A stretch of DNA of 64,000 bases, from positions 3,472,001-3,536,000 of the forward strand of contig NZ_CP024621.1 in NCBI RefSeq assembly GCF_009846525.1, read 5' to 3'. Below the pieces are notes generated by a model that saw nothing but the letters and a program-made list of their open reading frames with translations, was not told the DNA's origin and did no database searches. This document shows, piece after piece, positions 41,294 to 49,990 of this stretch. This DNA is from Halomonas meridiana. Its GTDB lineage: Bacteria > Pseudomonadota > Gammaproteobacteria > Pseudomonadales > Halomonadaceae. The stretch's first letter is position 1; each line of letters begins with the position of its first letter. Both the position numbers and the translations under genes were made by a program.

Positions 41294-42644
41294 GGCTCTT
41301 CGTCGTTGGGTGTGGAATTCCCCCCCCTGAGCTGGGCCAGGATATGACCTCCACGACGACAGGAGGTACGACATGGACGGCACCCAGATTCTGACCCTAA
41401 GCCTGGGCCTGGAAGCGCCCTGGATTCTCAAGGACCAGCACCTGGATACCTCCGTATCGCCCCACCGTCTGGACCTCTACGTCGAGGCCGAGCGTGGTAG
41501 CCTCTACCCCTGCCCTGAGTGCGGCCAGGCCTGTCCGGCTCATGACTTCTCTGACAAGACGTGGCGGCACCTGAATTTCTTCCAGCATCACTGCTACCTG
41601 CACGCCCGCGTGCCGCGTACCAAGTGCCCGGAGCATGGCGTCAAGCGTATCGAGGTCCCTTGGGCGAGGCCGGGCAGCGACTTCACCCTGCTGTTCGAGC
41701 AGGCGGCCATGCCACTGGTCAAGGAGATGCCGGTGTTGGCCGTCTCCCGACAGCTGGAGATCTCCGACAAGCGGCTGTGGCGCATCGTGCATCACTACGT
41801 CGGTCGGATGCTGGGGCAGCTGGATCTGAGCAACGTGGCCACCGTCGGCGTGGACGAAACCGCGTCCCGGCGCGGTCAACGCTATGTGACGGTGTTCCTT
41901 GATATGCAACGCAAGCAGGAGCCGGTGATCTTCGCCGTTCCCGGCCACGGCAAGGAGGCCATCGAGGCCTTCAGCGCCTTCCTGGCGGCCCATGGCGGCG
42001 ACCCGGACAACGTGATCGAGGTCGTGTGCGACATGTCACAAGCCTTCCTCAGTGGTGTGGCCGAGCACCTTCCCAGGGCTGAGATCACGGTCGACTGGTT
42101 TCATATCGTGCAGACCTTCACCAAGCGGTTGGACGAGGTGCGCAAGAAAGAGCACCGGGAGCAGGGACACCCCAAGTCACTGCGCTGGGCCCTGCTGAAG
42201 AGCCTGGACAACGAGAACCTCACGCCCAAGCAGCTAGCGGCGCTCCAGGAGCTGGTAGCTGACCAGAGCGCCACGTCCGATGCCTGGGTGATCAAGGAGA
42301 AGCTGCGCTGGATCCAGAAGGCGCCGACGCCGCGAGCGGCCCGGTGGCGCATCACGAATTATCTCAAGGTCATGAAGGCGGCGGTCTCGGAGAAGCCGCT
42401 GCTGAAGCCGATGGGAAAGGCCCTGGCGACCCTGGAGCGGCATGCCGAGCAGGTGGTGAGGCGCTGGATCTCGGGACTGACGAACGCACGACTGGAAGGC
42501 ATGAACGGCCTGTTCCAGGCGGCTAGATCACGCGCCCGAGGCTACCGGAACGAGGCCAACTTCATCGCCATGATCTACCTGATTGGCAGCCCGATGGGCC
42601 GCCTGTTCGATTAGGCCAAATCCACATGAAACGACGAAGAACCT
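41294..42644 (+). mobile_element. ISL3-family insertion sequence
   Basis: 1351 bases. Terminal inverted repeats: left GGCTCTTCGTCGTT..., right (reverse complement) GGTTCTTCGTCGTT..., continuing as TGTGGA on both sides; about 20 of 26 positions agree. One transposase gene fills it. The eight bases next to each end (AAATAATT left, TTTTTAAA right) are not a duplication, so the flanks have been rearranged since insertion. Confidence 0.85.
41373..42614 (+). CDS. ISL3-family transposase
   Basis: 413 residues, full length. N-terminal zinc-finger CPECGQACPAHDF (about 48-60) and CPEHGVKRIEVPWARP, then the ISL3 DDE domain with VGVDETASRRGQRYVTVF, VCDMSQAF and LEGMNGLFQAARSRARGY. AGGAGG lies upstream of the ATG. 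It appears intact and could be active. Confidence 0.92.
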   Translation: MDGTQILTLSLGLEAPWILKDQHLDTSVSPHRLDLYVEAERGSLYPCPECGQACPAHDFSDKTWRHLNFFQHHCYLHARVPRTKCPEHGVKRIEVPWARPGSDFTLLFEQAAMPLVKEMPVLAVSRQLEISDKRLWRIVHHYVGRMLGQLDLSNVATVGVDETASRRGQRYVTVFLDMQRKQEPVIFAVPGHGKEAIEAFSAFLAAHGGDPDNVIEVVCDMSQAFLSGVAEHLPRAEITVDWFHIVQTFTKRLDEVRKKEHREQGHPKSLRWALLKSLDNENLTPKQLAALQELVADQSATSDAWVIKEKLRWIQKAPTPRAARWRITNYLKVMKAAVSEKPLLKPMGKALATLERHAEQVVRRWISGLTNARLEGMNGLFQAARSRARGYRNEANFIAMIYLIGSPMGRLFD

Positions 42645-42787
42645 TTTTAAAGGGCCATTAGCATTCCGAGTCTTACGATTGAAAAAAGGAGTGATTTCTA
42701 GCGCATAGGGTCGTCATAGCACTACATCTATCCAAAGAAATAAAGGGGAATATCTTGGAAGCTTAGGTTTTGCTGAAAGTTAAAGCG

Positions 42788-43261
42788 CTAAATGTCGTTT
42801 AAGCGTACTGGAACTCGGCTTAAGTGATTATTATCGTTGGCAATTTTTTGAAGAAGACAAAGCAGTATCTGTTGTTCTTCGGCGTTCAGTGGCGCCAGAA
42901 TATCACTTTGCACCTCTTCAACAGCAGGCTCTACAGCTTCTCGTAGCGCCTCTCCTTCCTTGGTTAGCTTTACTACCATGGAACGACGATCTTCAGGGTT
43001 GCGGTGCCGAGTAATGAGGCCACGCTCCTCCAGCTTCCGAACCACGACCGCGACAGTGTTGCGATCCAGCGCTGTATAGCCACCTAGGGTAACTTGGTCG
43101 CTGGTACCCATCTCTTCAAGTGCAGAAAGGATAATATATTGCAGTTGAGTAAGGTTGAATGCCTCGCACTTGCGCAGAAAAATAGCCACGCTAATTTGGT
43201 GGCAGCGCCTTAACAGATTACCGGGCAGGTCAAAAGCTTCAGAGAGCGGTGTTCGAGTCAT
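42788..43261 (-). CDS. MarR-family regulator, probable control of the 3-hydroxybenzoate module
   Basis: 157 residues from ATG at 43261 (MTRTPLSEAF); the upstream TTG at 43282 is unlikely. Winged helix with VTLGGYTALDRNTVAVVVRK and the wing RHRNPEDRRSMVVKLT. It lies 140 bases after the TRAP permease gene on the same strand. The mobA gene of Comamonas is controlled by the MarR-type repressor MobR, so a like role here is plausible. Its base composition is visibly less GC-rich than the TRAP and mobA genes, suggesting separate origin. Confidence 0.82.
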   Translation of the reverse strand: MTRTPLSEAFDLPGNLLRRCHQISVAIFLRKCEAFNLTQLQYIILSALEEMGTSDQVTLGGYTALDRNTVAVVVRKLEERGLITRHRNPEDRRSMVVKLTKEGEALREAVEPAVEEVQSDILAPLNAEEQQILLCLLQKIANDNNHLSRVPVRLNDI

Positions 43262-43331
43262 ATAGTGTCTTATAAAGGGCAAAATAAGCTGTGACCATAG
43301 CAGAAGTTTCTGTAATAGGCACTGAATGAGA

Positions 43332-43360
43332 TCACTGGCTAACCCACTAGTCGCCAGTGA
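43332..43360. repeat. Inverted repeat between dctM and the MarR gene
   Basis: TCACTGGC / GCCAGTGA, eight-base arms with 13 bases between. No U-tract, so either a weak terminator element for the TRAP operon or an operator of the MarR gene. Confidence 0.45.
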
Positions 43361-43401
43361 CTCACATCGATGAAAAGTAAGCGGGAGGTAAGTGGCTAGG
43401 C

Positions 43402-44661
43402 TTAACGGAAAACGCTAATGAGCCACGGGTTAAAGATGACCGCCAAGATAACGAGGCAGGCTGCTAGGATGAACGGAAAGATCCACTTCGTAATGCGGGG
43501 CAAGCTAACGTTGCTGATAGCGGAGGCGACGTAGAGACCGGCCCCCACCGGCGGGGTCAGCAGCCCCAGGCTCAGGGTCATGCAGGTGACGATGCCGAAG
43601 TGGATCGGGTCGATGCCGTAGCTCTGCTGGGCCACCGGCAGCAGGATGGGCACCAGGATGATCAGCGCGGCGATGCCGTCGAGCACCATGCCCACCAGGA
43701 TCAGCATGACGAAGACCAGCAGCATGAAGACCACCGGGCTCTCGGTAGTGCCCTGCATCAGCCCGGCCACCTGCTGCGGGATCTGGTTGTAGACCAGCAC
43801 CCAGCCGAAGGCCTTTGCGGCGGCGATCAGGAACAGCACGATGGCGGTGTTACGCGCCGTCCTGGCCAGCACGCCGGGAAACTGGCCCCAGCGCAGCTCG
43901 CGGAAGAACAGGCCACCGAGGACCAGCGCCATCAGCGTCGCCACGGCGGCGGACTCGGTCGGGGTCACCACCCCGAAGGCGATGCCGCCGACGATCACCA
44001 GCGGAATGCTCAGGGTGAGCAGGGCGCCGCGCGTCGCGCCCCACAACGGGATGCGTGACTTCTCGGCGCCGCCGCTCTTGTGGGCGCGCCTGGCCACCAG
44101 GGCGATCAGGCCGCTGATCAGCAGGAACAGCACCAGGCCGGGGATGATGCCGCCCATGAACATGGCGCCGATCGAGACCTGGGCGATGACGCCGTAGATG
44201 ATGAACACCATCGACGGCGGGATGATCGGGCCGAGCAGGCCGGCCCCTGCGGTGAGGGCGGCGGCGAAGCCCTTGTCGTAGCCGTCGCGCTCCATCTCCG
44301 GGGTCATCACCCGGCTCATGATAGCGATCTGCGCGGTGGCGGAGCCCATGATCGAGGCGAGCATCAGGTTCGAGGTCAGCGAGACGTAGGCGATGCTGTG
44401 CGGTACCCAGGCGAACCAGGCGCGCGCGGCGGTGATGATGCGCCGGGTGATGCCCCCCTCGTTCATGATCTCGCCGAGCAGGATGAAGAGCGGGATCGCC
44501 AGCAGGTCGAAGACCTCCAGCGAGCCGAAGATCACCTGGGGCAAGTTCTCCAGCAAGCGGAAGTTGCCCGAGGCGATGATGAAGGTGAAGGTGGCGCCCA
44601 GCAGCACGAAGGCGATGGGCATGCCGAGCAGCATGAACAGCAGGAAGGCGGCGAGCGTCAT
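43402..44661 (-). CDS. dctM: TRAP transporter large permease DctM
   Basis: 419 residues, about 12 helices, with the DctM segments GAGLLGPIIPPSMVFIIYG and LTPPVGAGLYVASAI. With DctQ and DctP it imports an organic acid driven by sodium. It is three bases after dctQ. The neighbouring monooxygenase gene suggests 3-hydroxybenzoate or a similar aromatic acid as substrate (inference). High GC with long antisense open frames that are shadows. Confidence 0.93.
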   Translation of the reverse strand: MTLAAFLLFMLLGMPIAFVLLGATFTFIIASGNFRLLENLPQVIFGSLEVFDLLAIPLFILLGEIMNEGGITRRIITAARAWFAWVPHSIAYVSLTSNLMLASIMGSATAQIAIMSRVMTPEMERDGYDKGFAAALTAGAGLLGPIIPPSMVFIIYGVIAQVSIGAMFMGGIIPGLVLFLLISGLIALVARRAHKSGGAEKSRIPLWGATRGALLTLSIPLVIVGGIAFGVVTPTESAAVATLMALVLGGLFFRELRWGQFPGVLARTARNTAIVLFLIAAAKAFGWVLVYNQIPQQVAGLMQGTTESPVVFMLLVFVMLILVGMVLDGIAALIILVPILLPVAQQSYGIDPIHFGIVTCMTLSLGLLTPPVGAGLYVASAISNVSLPRITKWIFPFILAACLVILAVIFNPWLISVFR

Positions 44662-44664
44662 GGG

Positions 44665-45183
44665 TCACTCCTCGTCGCTGGGCAGGCTGAAGACCGTGCG
44701 GGAACGATCGGGCAGGCGCGCGATAAGGTGGAAGAGGGAGGTGGCGCAGAAGATCGGCACGATCAGGTAGAAGTGCCACTTGGGCCAGTCGAGGGTGATG
44801 GCGATGTCGTAGTTCACCGACGGCGAGCGCAGCCAGCCGATGGCGTACCACAGCATCACTGCCAGCATCGCTATGCAGAGCAGCTCGGTCAGCCAGTAGC
44901 AGGCGCGCTGAGTAGGGGCCGGTAGCAGGCCCACCAGCATGGTCAGGCGAACGTGCTGGTCATGGTGGATGGCGATGGAGACGGCCAGGAAGGCCATCCA
45001 GATCAGGATGTAGACCGCCAGCTCATTGGCGAAGTAGAGCGGGCTGTTGAGTACGTAGCGGGCGAAGACGTTGGCGATCAGCAGGGCGCCGAAGGCCACG
45101 ATCAGCAGGCTGCACAGTGCTTGCTCGAGCGTGCTCAGTCGACGGCTCGCCCGGCTCAGCCAGGTCAGGGATCGAGACGGCAT
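44665..45183 (-). CDS. dctQ: TRAP transporter small permease DctQ
   Basis: 172 residues from ATG at 45183 with AAGGAG upstream. Four helices; the DctQ motif FANELAVYILIWMAFLAVS sits at helix 2. Small membrane subunit bridging DctP and DctM. A strong stem-loop separates it from the dctP stop. Confidence 0.9.
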   Translation of the reverse strand: MPSRSLTWLSRASRRLSTLEQALCSLLIVAFGALLIANVFARYVLNSPLYFANELAVYILIWMAFLAVSIAIHHDQHVRLTMLVGLLPAPTQRACYWLTELLCIAMLAVMLWYAIGWLRSPSVNYDIAITLDWPKWHFYLIVPIFCATSLFHLIARLPDRSRTVFSLPSDEE

Positions 45184-45203
45184 GGGGACTCCTTCGGTGC
45201 ACG

Positions 45204-45225
45204 CCGGGGCGCCGTGGCGCCCCGG
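45204..45225 (-). other. Intergenic stem-loop between dctP and dctQ
   Basis: Perfect ten-base stem CCGGGGCGCC / GGCGCCCCGG with a two-base spacer and no U-tract. Stem-loops behind binding-protein genes often protect the upstream mRNA and set a higher level of binding protein than permease; that role is inference. Confidence 0.6.
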
Positions 45226-45230
45226 TGGCA

Positions 45231-46238
45231 TTATTCGGTCGTGAGGCGATCGGCGGCCTGCTGCTGGAAGGCCTGGATCAGGGGGTGATCGCCGAAGCGC
45301 TCGGCAAAGGCCTGGTTGGCCTCGGCGAAGACACCCTCGGCCTCCTCGAGGGTGTAGACGTCGATGCTCTCCTCGAGGGTAGTGAGGTTGCGTTGCTCGG
45401 CCTCGATCTGCGCCTCGATACCCCAGACCAGGGCCTCCTGCATGGCGCTGTCGATGATCTCGCGCTCCTCATCGGAGAGGGAGGCCCGCGTCGCCTGGCT
45501 CATCACCGAGACGGCGGGGAAGGCCATATGGCTGGTCAGGGTCAGGTGCTCGGCGACTTCGTAGAAGCCGGAGCCGACCAAGGCATCAAGGTCGATGTCG
45601 ACGCCGTCTAGCATGCCGTTCTGCAGGCCCTGGTAGACGTCCGGCAGGCTGATGGGGGTGGGTCGGGCATCCATGGCGCGCCACCAGGTGTTCATCGCGG
45701 TGAAGGGGATAATGCGCATGTTCTTGCCGGCGACGTCCTCGATGGTCGTGACGTGCTGGTCGCGCATCAGGATGTGGCGCATGCCGGCGAAGGTGTAGCC
45801 GAAGGCGTGCAGGCCCTTGCTTTCCAGGTTGTCCAGCATGAGCTGGGCGGCCTCGGTTTCGGTGGCCTGGGCGGCCTGCTCGACACTGTCGAACAGGAAG
45901 GGAGTGAACCAGCCGACCATGGAGGGCTCGCGCTGGCTGGTCAGGGCCGCCGTCATGATGCCCATGTCGAGCAGGCCGGACTCCATCTGCGAGAACATGG
46001 CGGATTCGTCGCCGAGCTGGCCGGCTGGAAACAGTGCGACGGTCAGCTCCCCATCGCTCTGCCCTGCAACGTTCTTGGCGAACTTCTCCGCGGTCTGGGT
46101 CCAGATATGTTGGGGTGGTGTGATCATGCCGAGCCTGAGCTCCTTCGCCAGGGCAGGAGCGCTGGCGGCGAGCAGGGAGGCGGAGATCAGTGTCAGGGCC
46201 AGGGGGTAGCGGATGGCGTGGCGTGCGGTGGTTGTCAT
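45231..46238 (-). CDS. dctP: TRAP transporter solute-binding protein DctP
   Basis: 335 residues with a signal peptide (about 1-31, ending ALAKE) and the DctP fold: LRLGMITPPQHIW, FPAGQLGDESAMF, and GKNMRIIPFTAMN, whose arginine is the one that pairs with substrate carboxylates. First gene of dctP-dctQ-dctM, divergent from the mobA-like gene across a 283-base region with two palindromes. Substrate is probably an aromatic carboxylate. Confidence 0.92.
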   Translation of the reverse strand: MTTTARHAIRYPLALTLISASLLAASAPALAKELRLGMITPPQHIWTQTAEKFAKNVAGQSDGELTVALFPAGQLGDESAMFSQMESGLLDMGIMTAALTSQREPSMVGWFTPFLFDSVEQAAQATETEAAQLMLDNLESKGLHAFGYTFAGMRHILMRDQHVTTIEDVAGKNMRIIPFTAMNTWWRAMDARPTPISLPDVYQGLQNGMLDGVDIDLDALVGSGFYEVAEHLTLTSHMAFPAVSVMSQATRASLSDEEREIIDSAMQEALVWGIEAQIEAEQRNLTTLEESIDVYTLEEAEGVFAEANQAFAERFGDHPLIQAFQQQAADRLTTE

Positions 46239-46309
46239 TGTCGGCTCGCTTGTCGTTGGTCGGGGCGGTGGATAGGGAAGTGGTCATTCTTTGATCTGCG
46301 TCAGTATTG

Positions 46310-46330
46310 TGATCATCACAGTGATGATCA
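46310..46330. promoter_or_regulatory. Palindromic operator candidate 1
   Basis: Perfect dyad: arms TGATCATCAC and GTGATGATCA around one A. It overlaps a copy of TCAGTATTGTGAT (46301-46313), which recurs inverted in operator candidate 2. Size and symmetry suit a MarR-type dimer. Confidence 0.6.
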
Positions 46331-46419
46331 ATCATCCGAAGGTCGATAGCACGACGGTCTGGCCGGACCTTGCGGGCAAGTTCTTAGCGGAAAGTCGTAT
46401 TGTTCGTCACGATTACAAT

Positions 46420-46444
46420 CACAATACTGATAATCACTATTGTG
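46420..46444. promoter_or_regulatory. Palindromic operator candidate 2
   Basis: 25-base dyad: left arm CACAATACTGAT, right arm ATCACTATTGTG around one A, 11 of 12 pairs matching. Its left side (46418-46430, read in reverse) repeats exactly the 13 bases TCAGTATTGTGAT at 46301-46313. It lies 77 bases before the mobA start. Confidence 0.65.
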
Positions 46445-46521
46445 TCGAATTGCTGCAGCAGACACATCCGCCCCCCGACGACCCCAACAACGACCCGCGA
46501 CAAGCGGGATGGAGCGAACAG

Positions 46522-48411
46522 ATGCAGTACTTCCTCAATGGTTATCGCAGTGGCGACCCGCGTATCCAGCCCGTGGCCGAAGGTCGCAGCGAGGTGCAGG
46601 GCCCGCTGCCGGAGGAGGTGGACGTGCTGATCGTCGGCACCGGTCCCGCCGGCCTGCTGCTGGCGGCCCAGCTGTCGACCTTTCCGGATATTGTCACCCG
46701 TGTGGTGGAGAAGGCCGACGGGCCGCTGGAAGTGGGGCGCGCCGACGGCATCGCCTGCCGCACCGTGGAGATGTTCGAGGCCTTCGGCCTGGCCGAGAAG
46801 CTGACCACCGAGGCCTACTGGATCAACGAGACCCACTTCTGGGGGCCGGCCCCCGAGGACAAGTCGCGCATCGCCCGCCTCGGCCGGGTCCAGGACGTGC
46901 GCGACGGCCTCTCCGAGTTCCCCCACGTGATCGTCAACCAGGCACGTCTGCTCGATTTCCTGCTCGAGTACATGCACAACTCCCCCAGCCGACTGGGGGT
47001 CGACTACGGCCACGAGACCCTCGCGGTGAAGGTTCCCGAGGCGCCCGACGAGCGGGTCACGGTGCGGCTCAGGACCGCAGAGGGCGAGAAGACAGTACGC
47101 GCGAAGTACGTGGTCGGCTGCGACGGCGCTCACAGCGTGGTGCGCGAGTCGATCGGCCGCGTGCCTCAGGGCCACGGCGAGGACAAGGCGTGGGGCGTGA
47201 TGGACGTGCTGGCGGTGACCGACTTCCCGGACATCCGCTTCAAGTGCACCATCCAGTCCGCCGAGGCGGGCAACATCCTGCTGATCCCCCGCGAGGGTGG
47301 CTACATGGTCCGGCTCTACGTCGACATGGGCAACATCGCCCTGGATGCCTGGCTGACCAAGGAAGAGGTGCTGGCCAAGGCCCAGGCAGTGCTGGCGCCC
47401 TACACCTTCGAGGTGAAAGAGACCGCCTGGTTCTCCGTCTACCGCGTTGGCCACCGGGTCACCGACAAGTTCGACGACGTCGACGACGACCAAGTGGAGA
47501 ACCGCACGCCGCGGGTCTTCATCGCTGGTGATGCCTGCCACACCCACACCGCCAAGGCCGGGCAGGGCATGAACGTGTCGATGCAGGACACCTTCAACCT
47601 GGGCTGGAAGCTGATCTCGGTGCTCGAGGGGCGCAGCCCGGCGAGCCTGCTGCACACCTACAACGCCGAGCGCCACGTCATCGCCGAGAACCTGATCGAG
47701 ATGGATACCCGCTGGTCGCGGGCGATTGGCGCCGCCCAGGGCTCCGACGATCCCGAGGCCGCGATGAAGGGGCTGGCCGAGGTGCAGCGCCAGTTCGTCA
47801 CCAACAGCGAGTTCACCGCCGGCTTCGCCACCCACTACACCCCGGCCCTGCTCACCGGCGACGATCGCCACCTGCACCTGGCCACCGGCTTCCCACCCGG
47901 GCGCCGCTTCCACTCCGCCGAGGTGGTTCGCCTCGGCGATGCGAAGCAGGTCCACCTGGGCCACGTGCATCGCGCCGACGGCCGCTGGCGGCTCTACGCC
48001 TTCGCCGACATGGTCGACCCGCGCAGCCCCGGCTCACGCTTCAACGCCCTGATGGACTACCTGGCCAGCGACGCCTCGCCGATCCGCCGCTTCACCCCGC
48101 AAGGGGCCGACCCGGATGCCATCTTCGACGTCCACGGCATCATCCAGCAATCCCACCTCGAGGTGGACTGGGCCGACATGCACGCGCTGCTCAAGCCCCA
48201 CAAGGGCCCCCTCGGCTTGCAGGACTACCAGAAGGCCCATGCGCCGGTGCCGGGCACCGACCGGGACATCTTCGACCTGCGCGGCATCGACCGCGGCGCC
48301 GGCGCGCTGGTGGTGGTGCGCCCGGACCAGTACGTCTCGCTTGTGCTACCGCTTGACGGCTTCGATGAACTCGACCACTTCTTTTCAAGATTTATGGTAG
48401 AGCTCGACTAA
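46522..48411 (+). CDS. mobA: FAD-dependent 3-hydroxybenzoate 4-monooxygenase (MobA-like)
   Basis: 629 residues from ATG at 46522 with GGAG seven bases upstream; earlier in-frame codons are promoter DNA. Class A flavoprotein monooxygenase: FAD loop VLIVGTGPAGLLLAAQL (about 35-50), CDGAHSVVRESIG, and FIAGDACHTHTAKAGQGMN. It has the long C-terminal thioredoxin-like domain of phenol hydroxylase and MobA. Length and N-terminal YFLNGYRSGDPRI fit MobA, which makes protocatechuate from 3-hydroxybenzoate with NADPH and oxygen. Phenol 2-monooxygenase is the alternative. An IS630 element begins 22 bases after the stop. Confidence 0.83.
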   Translation: MQYFLNGYRSGDPRIQPVAEGRSEVQGPLPEEVDVLIVGTGPAGLLLAAQLSTFPDIVTRVVEKADGPLEVGRADGIACRTVEMFEAFGLAEKLTTEAYWINETHFWGPAPEDKSRIARLGRVQDVRDGLSEFPHVIVNQARLLDFLLEYMHNSPSRLGVDYGHETLAVKVPEAPDERVTVRLRTAEGEKTVRAKYVVGCDGAHSVVRESIGRVPQGHGEDKAWGVMDVLAVTDFPDIRFKCTIQSAEAGNILLIPREGGYMVRLYVDMGNIALDAWLTKEEVLAKAQAVLAPYTFEVKETAWFSVYRVGHRVTDKFDDVDDDQVENRTPRVFIAGDACHTHTAKAGQGMNVSMQDTFNLGWKLISVLEGRSPASLLHTYNAERHVIAENLIEMDTRWSRAIGAAQGSDDPEAAMKGLAEVQRQFVTNSEFTAGFATHYTPALLTGDDRHLHLATGFPPGRRFHSAEVVRLGDAKQVHLGHVHRADGRWRLYAFADMVDPRSPGSRFNALMDYLASDASPIRRFTPQGADPDAIFDVHGIIQQSHLEVDWADMHALLKPHKGPLGLQDYQKAHAPVPGTDRDIFDLRGIDRGAGALVVVRPDQYVSLVLPLDGFDELDHFFSRFMVELD

Positions 48412-48432
48412 AATAGAGCTTTTCATTTATTA

Positions 48433-49516
48433 ACCCGGCGGAAATTTAGGTCTGTTATGCGGCATAAGCGATATGCCCAGCATCAAAGTATTTTTTCACT
48501 CGTTCAGGACGGCGTTGAAGCGTCAGCATGCATGATCGCGTGCGTTTCTTCAGATCGTCGACAGAGCGAGCAGCAGGCCCACTATGCACCATGGCTTTCA
48601 GTGAGGTACTCATCCGGGTTCAACTCCGGGGAGTAGGCTGGCAGGAAGAATACTTCCAGATAGCGTTTGACTGTCTTGCGCTCCAGCCAGCGTTTCACGA
48701 CCTTGGCGTGGTGTACCCTCAAGTTATCCAGGATCAGAAAGACCTTACCGGGCGTCGATTCGATCAGCGCGCGCAGAAATTTCTTCAGGACCTTGGCGGT
48801 CATGGTCGACTCATAGAGCATGAATCGTACAGTGCCCTGGTTGGTGATCACCGAGATCATGTTGAGCGATACACGCTTGGCCGGCAAAGGTTGCACCGGT
48901 GTTTGTCCCTTTGGTGCATAGCTCCGACCGTGCTGGGTATTGTTTTTGATACCCGTCTCGTCACCCCAGAAAATCTGGGCGTTCTCTGCTTTGGCACGGG
49001 CCTGAATCTGCGAGTATTCCTCCTTCAGCCAAGCGTCAACGCGGGTCGGGTTCTGCTCCCACGCTTTCTTCAATGGCTTCTGAGGCGTGAAGCCCCAGCG
49101 CTTGAGGTAATCGCCCATCGTGCGGACCGAGATATCAATGCCCCAGAACTGCTTGATCAACTGAGTAATCGCGCGCCGCGTCCACAGCGCAAAGCCAAGC
49201 TTGTGCTGGTCGGGCATCTGGTCACGAATCGCCTCGATGACACGTTGTTCCTGCTGTTCGGTCAACCGTCGAGGCTTGTTTTTGGGGCCGCGTTTCTGGA
49301 CAGCGATAGCCTCGGCACCACCCGCTTGATAGCGCTTATACCAGCGCCCGACGGTGTCAGGGTGAACGTCAAGAAGCTGACCGATCTGGCGGAAGGTTTT
49401 GCCCTTCTCGCGGAGTCGAATCGCCTTCTGCCTGAGAAGTTCTTGTTGCTCCGTGCTGAGCTTGCGTGCGTCTGTATTCATGCAGGTATTATATCAGACG
49501 TAAATTGACACCGGAT
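48433..49516 (-). mobile_element. IS630-family insertion sequence
   Basis: 1084 bases bounded by TA on both sides, the IS630 target duplication. Terminal repeats about 27 bases: left ACCCGGCGGAAATTTAGG, right (reverse complement) ATCCGGTGTCAATTTACG, both followed by TCTG. It lies directly behind mobA and carries one transposase gene with a frameshift. Confidence 0.85.
48455..49481 (-). pseudogene. IS630-family transposase with C-terminal frameshift
   Basis: The frame from 49481 gives about 299 residues: helix-turn-helix KTFRQIGQLLDVHPDTVGRW, then the DDE domain with FWGDETGIKN, LILDNLRVHHAK and LPAYSPELNPDEYL. After DEYL it runs into a stop at 48582. Another frame from there reads LKAMVHSGPAARSVDDLKKR and goes on to a natural stop at 48455, so about eight bases (normally coding NCD) have been lost. 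All three catalytic acidic residues precede the break, but the usual C-terminus is gone. Confidence 0.82.
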
Positions 49517-49649
49517 TAATAAAACTGGAGAATCATCTTACTCTAGTTCCTTGCCACAACACTACCTTTGATTTGAGGATACCACACTGGATTGCAAGCC
49601 ATAGCGGCCAAGGATATCGTCGCTAACCGGTCTTGGAGCGTAGTTCCTC

Positions 49650-49990
49650 CCTCCGCTGTCAGGCGACATGGTAAACAGCTCCCCAGACGACACGGAGAAT
49701 TGACCACCTCCGTGATCTCACCAGGAGTGTGCCCCCATGCAGCAACCCGAATACAAGGTTCTTCACACTCAGGTACGAGTGAAAGCGATGCAGAACCCTG
49801 GGGATGTCGCGGCCATGCTGCGCCTGAAGACCTGGAACAGACTACGAGCCCTGGGGCAATCCACAGCCACTTCAGGCTAGAGGCGCTGGGGATCCGGTTC
49901 AGGAAGGTTATGAAGCCTTTCCAAAACAGGAAACCAGGGGGGAGCTTCCATGCCACGCGGCGGCCTTAAGCTGGCGTTTTGGCGAATATC
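49650..49990 (+). mobile_element. Probable IS21-type remnant
   Basis: TGTCAGGCGACATGG near 49660 resembles the left end of IS21-like elements. A short frame from 49737 (LHTQVRVKAMQNPGDVAAML) resembles the beginning of an istA-type transposase, but stops after about 47 residues. No istB is present. Weak by-eye assignment; a different IS family is possible. Confidence 0.35.

Larger units (their letters stand above)
46239..46521. promoter_or_regulatory. dctP / mobA divergent promoter region
   Basis: 283 bases holding promoters in both directions and the two palindromes listed separately. AT-rich compared with its coding neighbours. Confidence 0.6.

Noticed and set aside
43850..44925. Long open frames in other phases over the TRAP permease genes
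   Set aside because: Low-complexity Arg/His/Gly-rich translations typical of shadow frames; DctM and DctQ account for the DNA.
46384..47970. Long open frame antisense to the mobA-like gene (about 528 codons)
   Set aside because: High-GC third-position shadow: no family resemblance, His/Gly/Val-rich, and fully opposite a well-supported flavoprotein.
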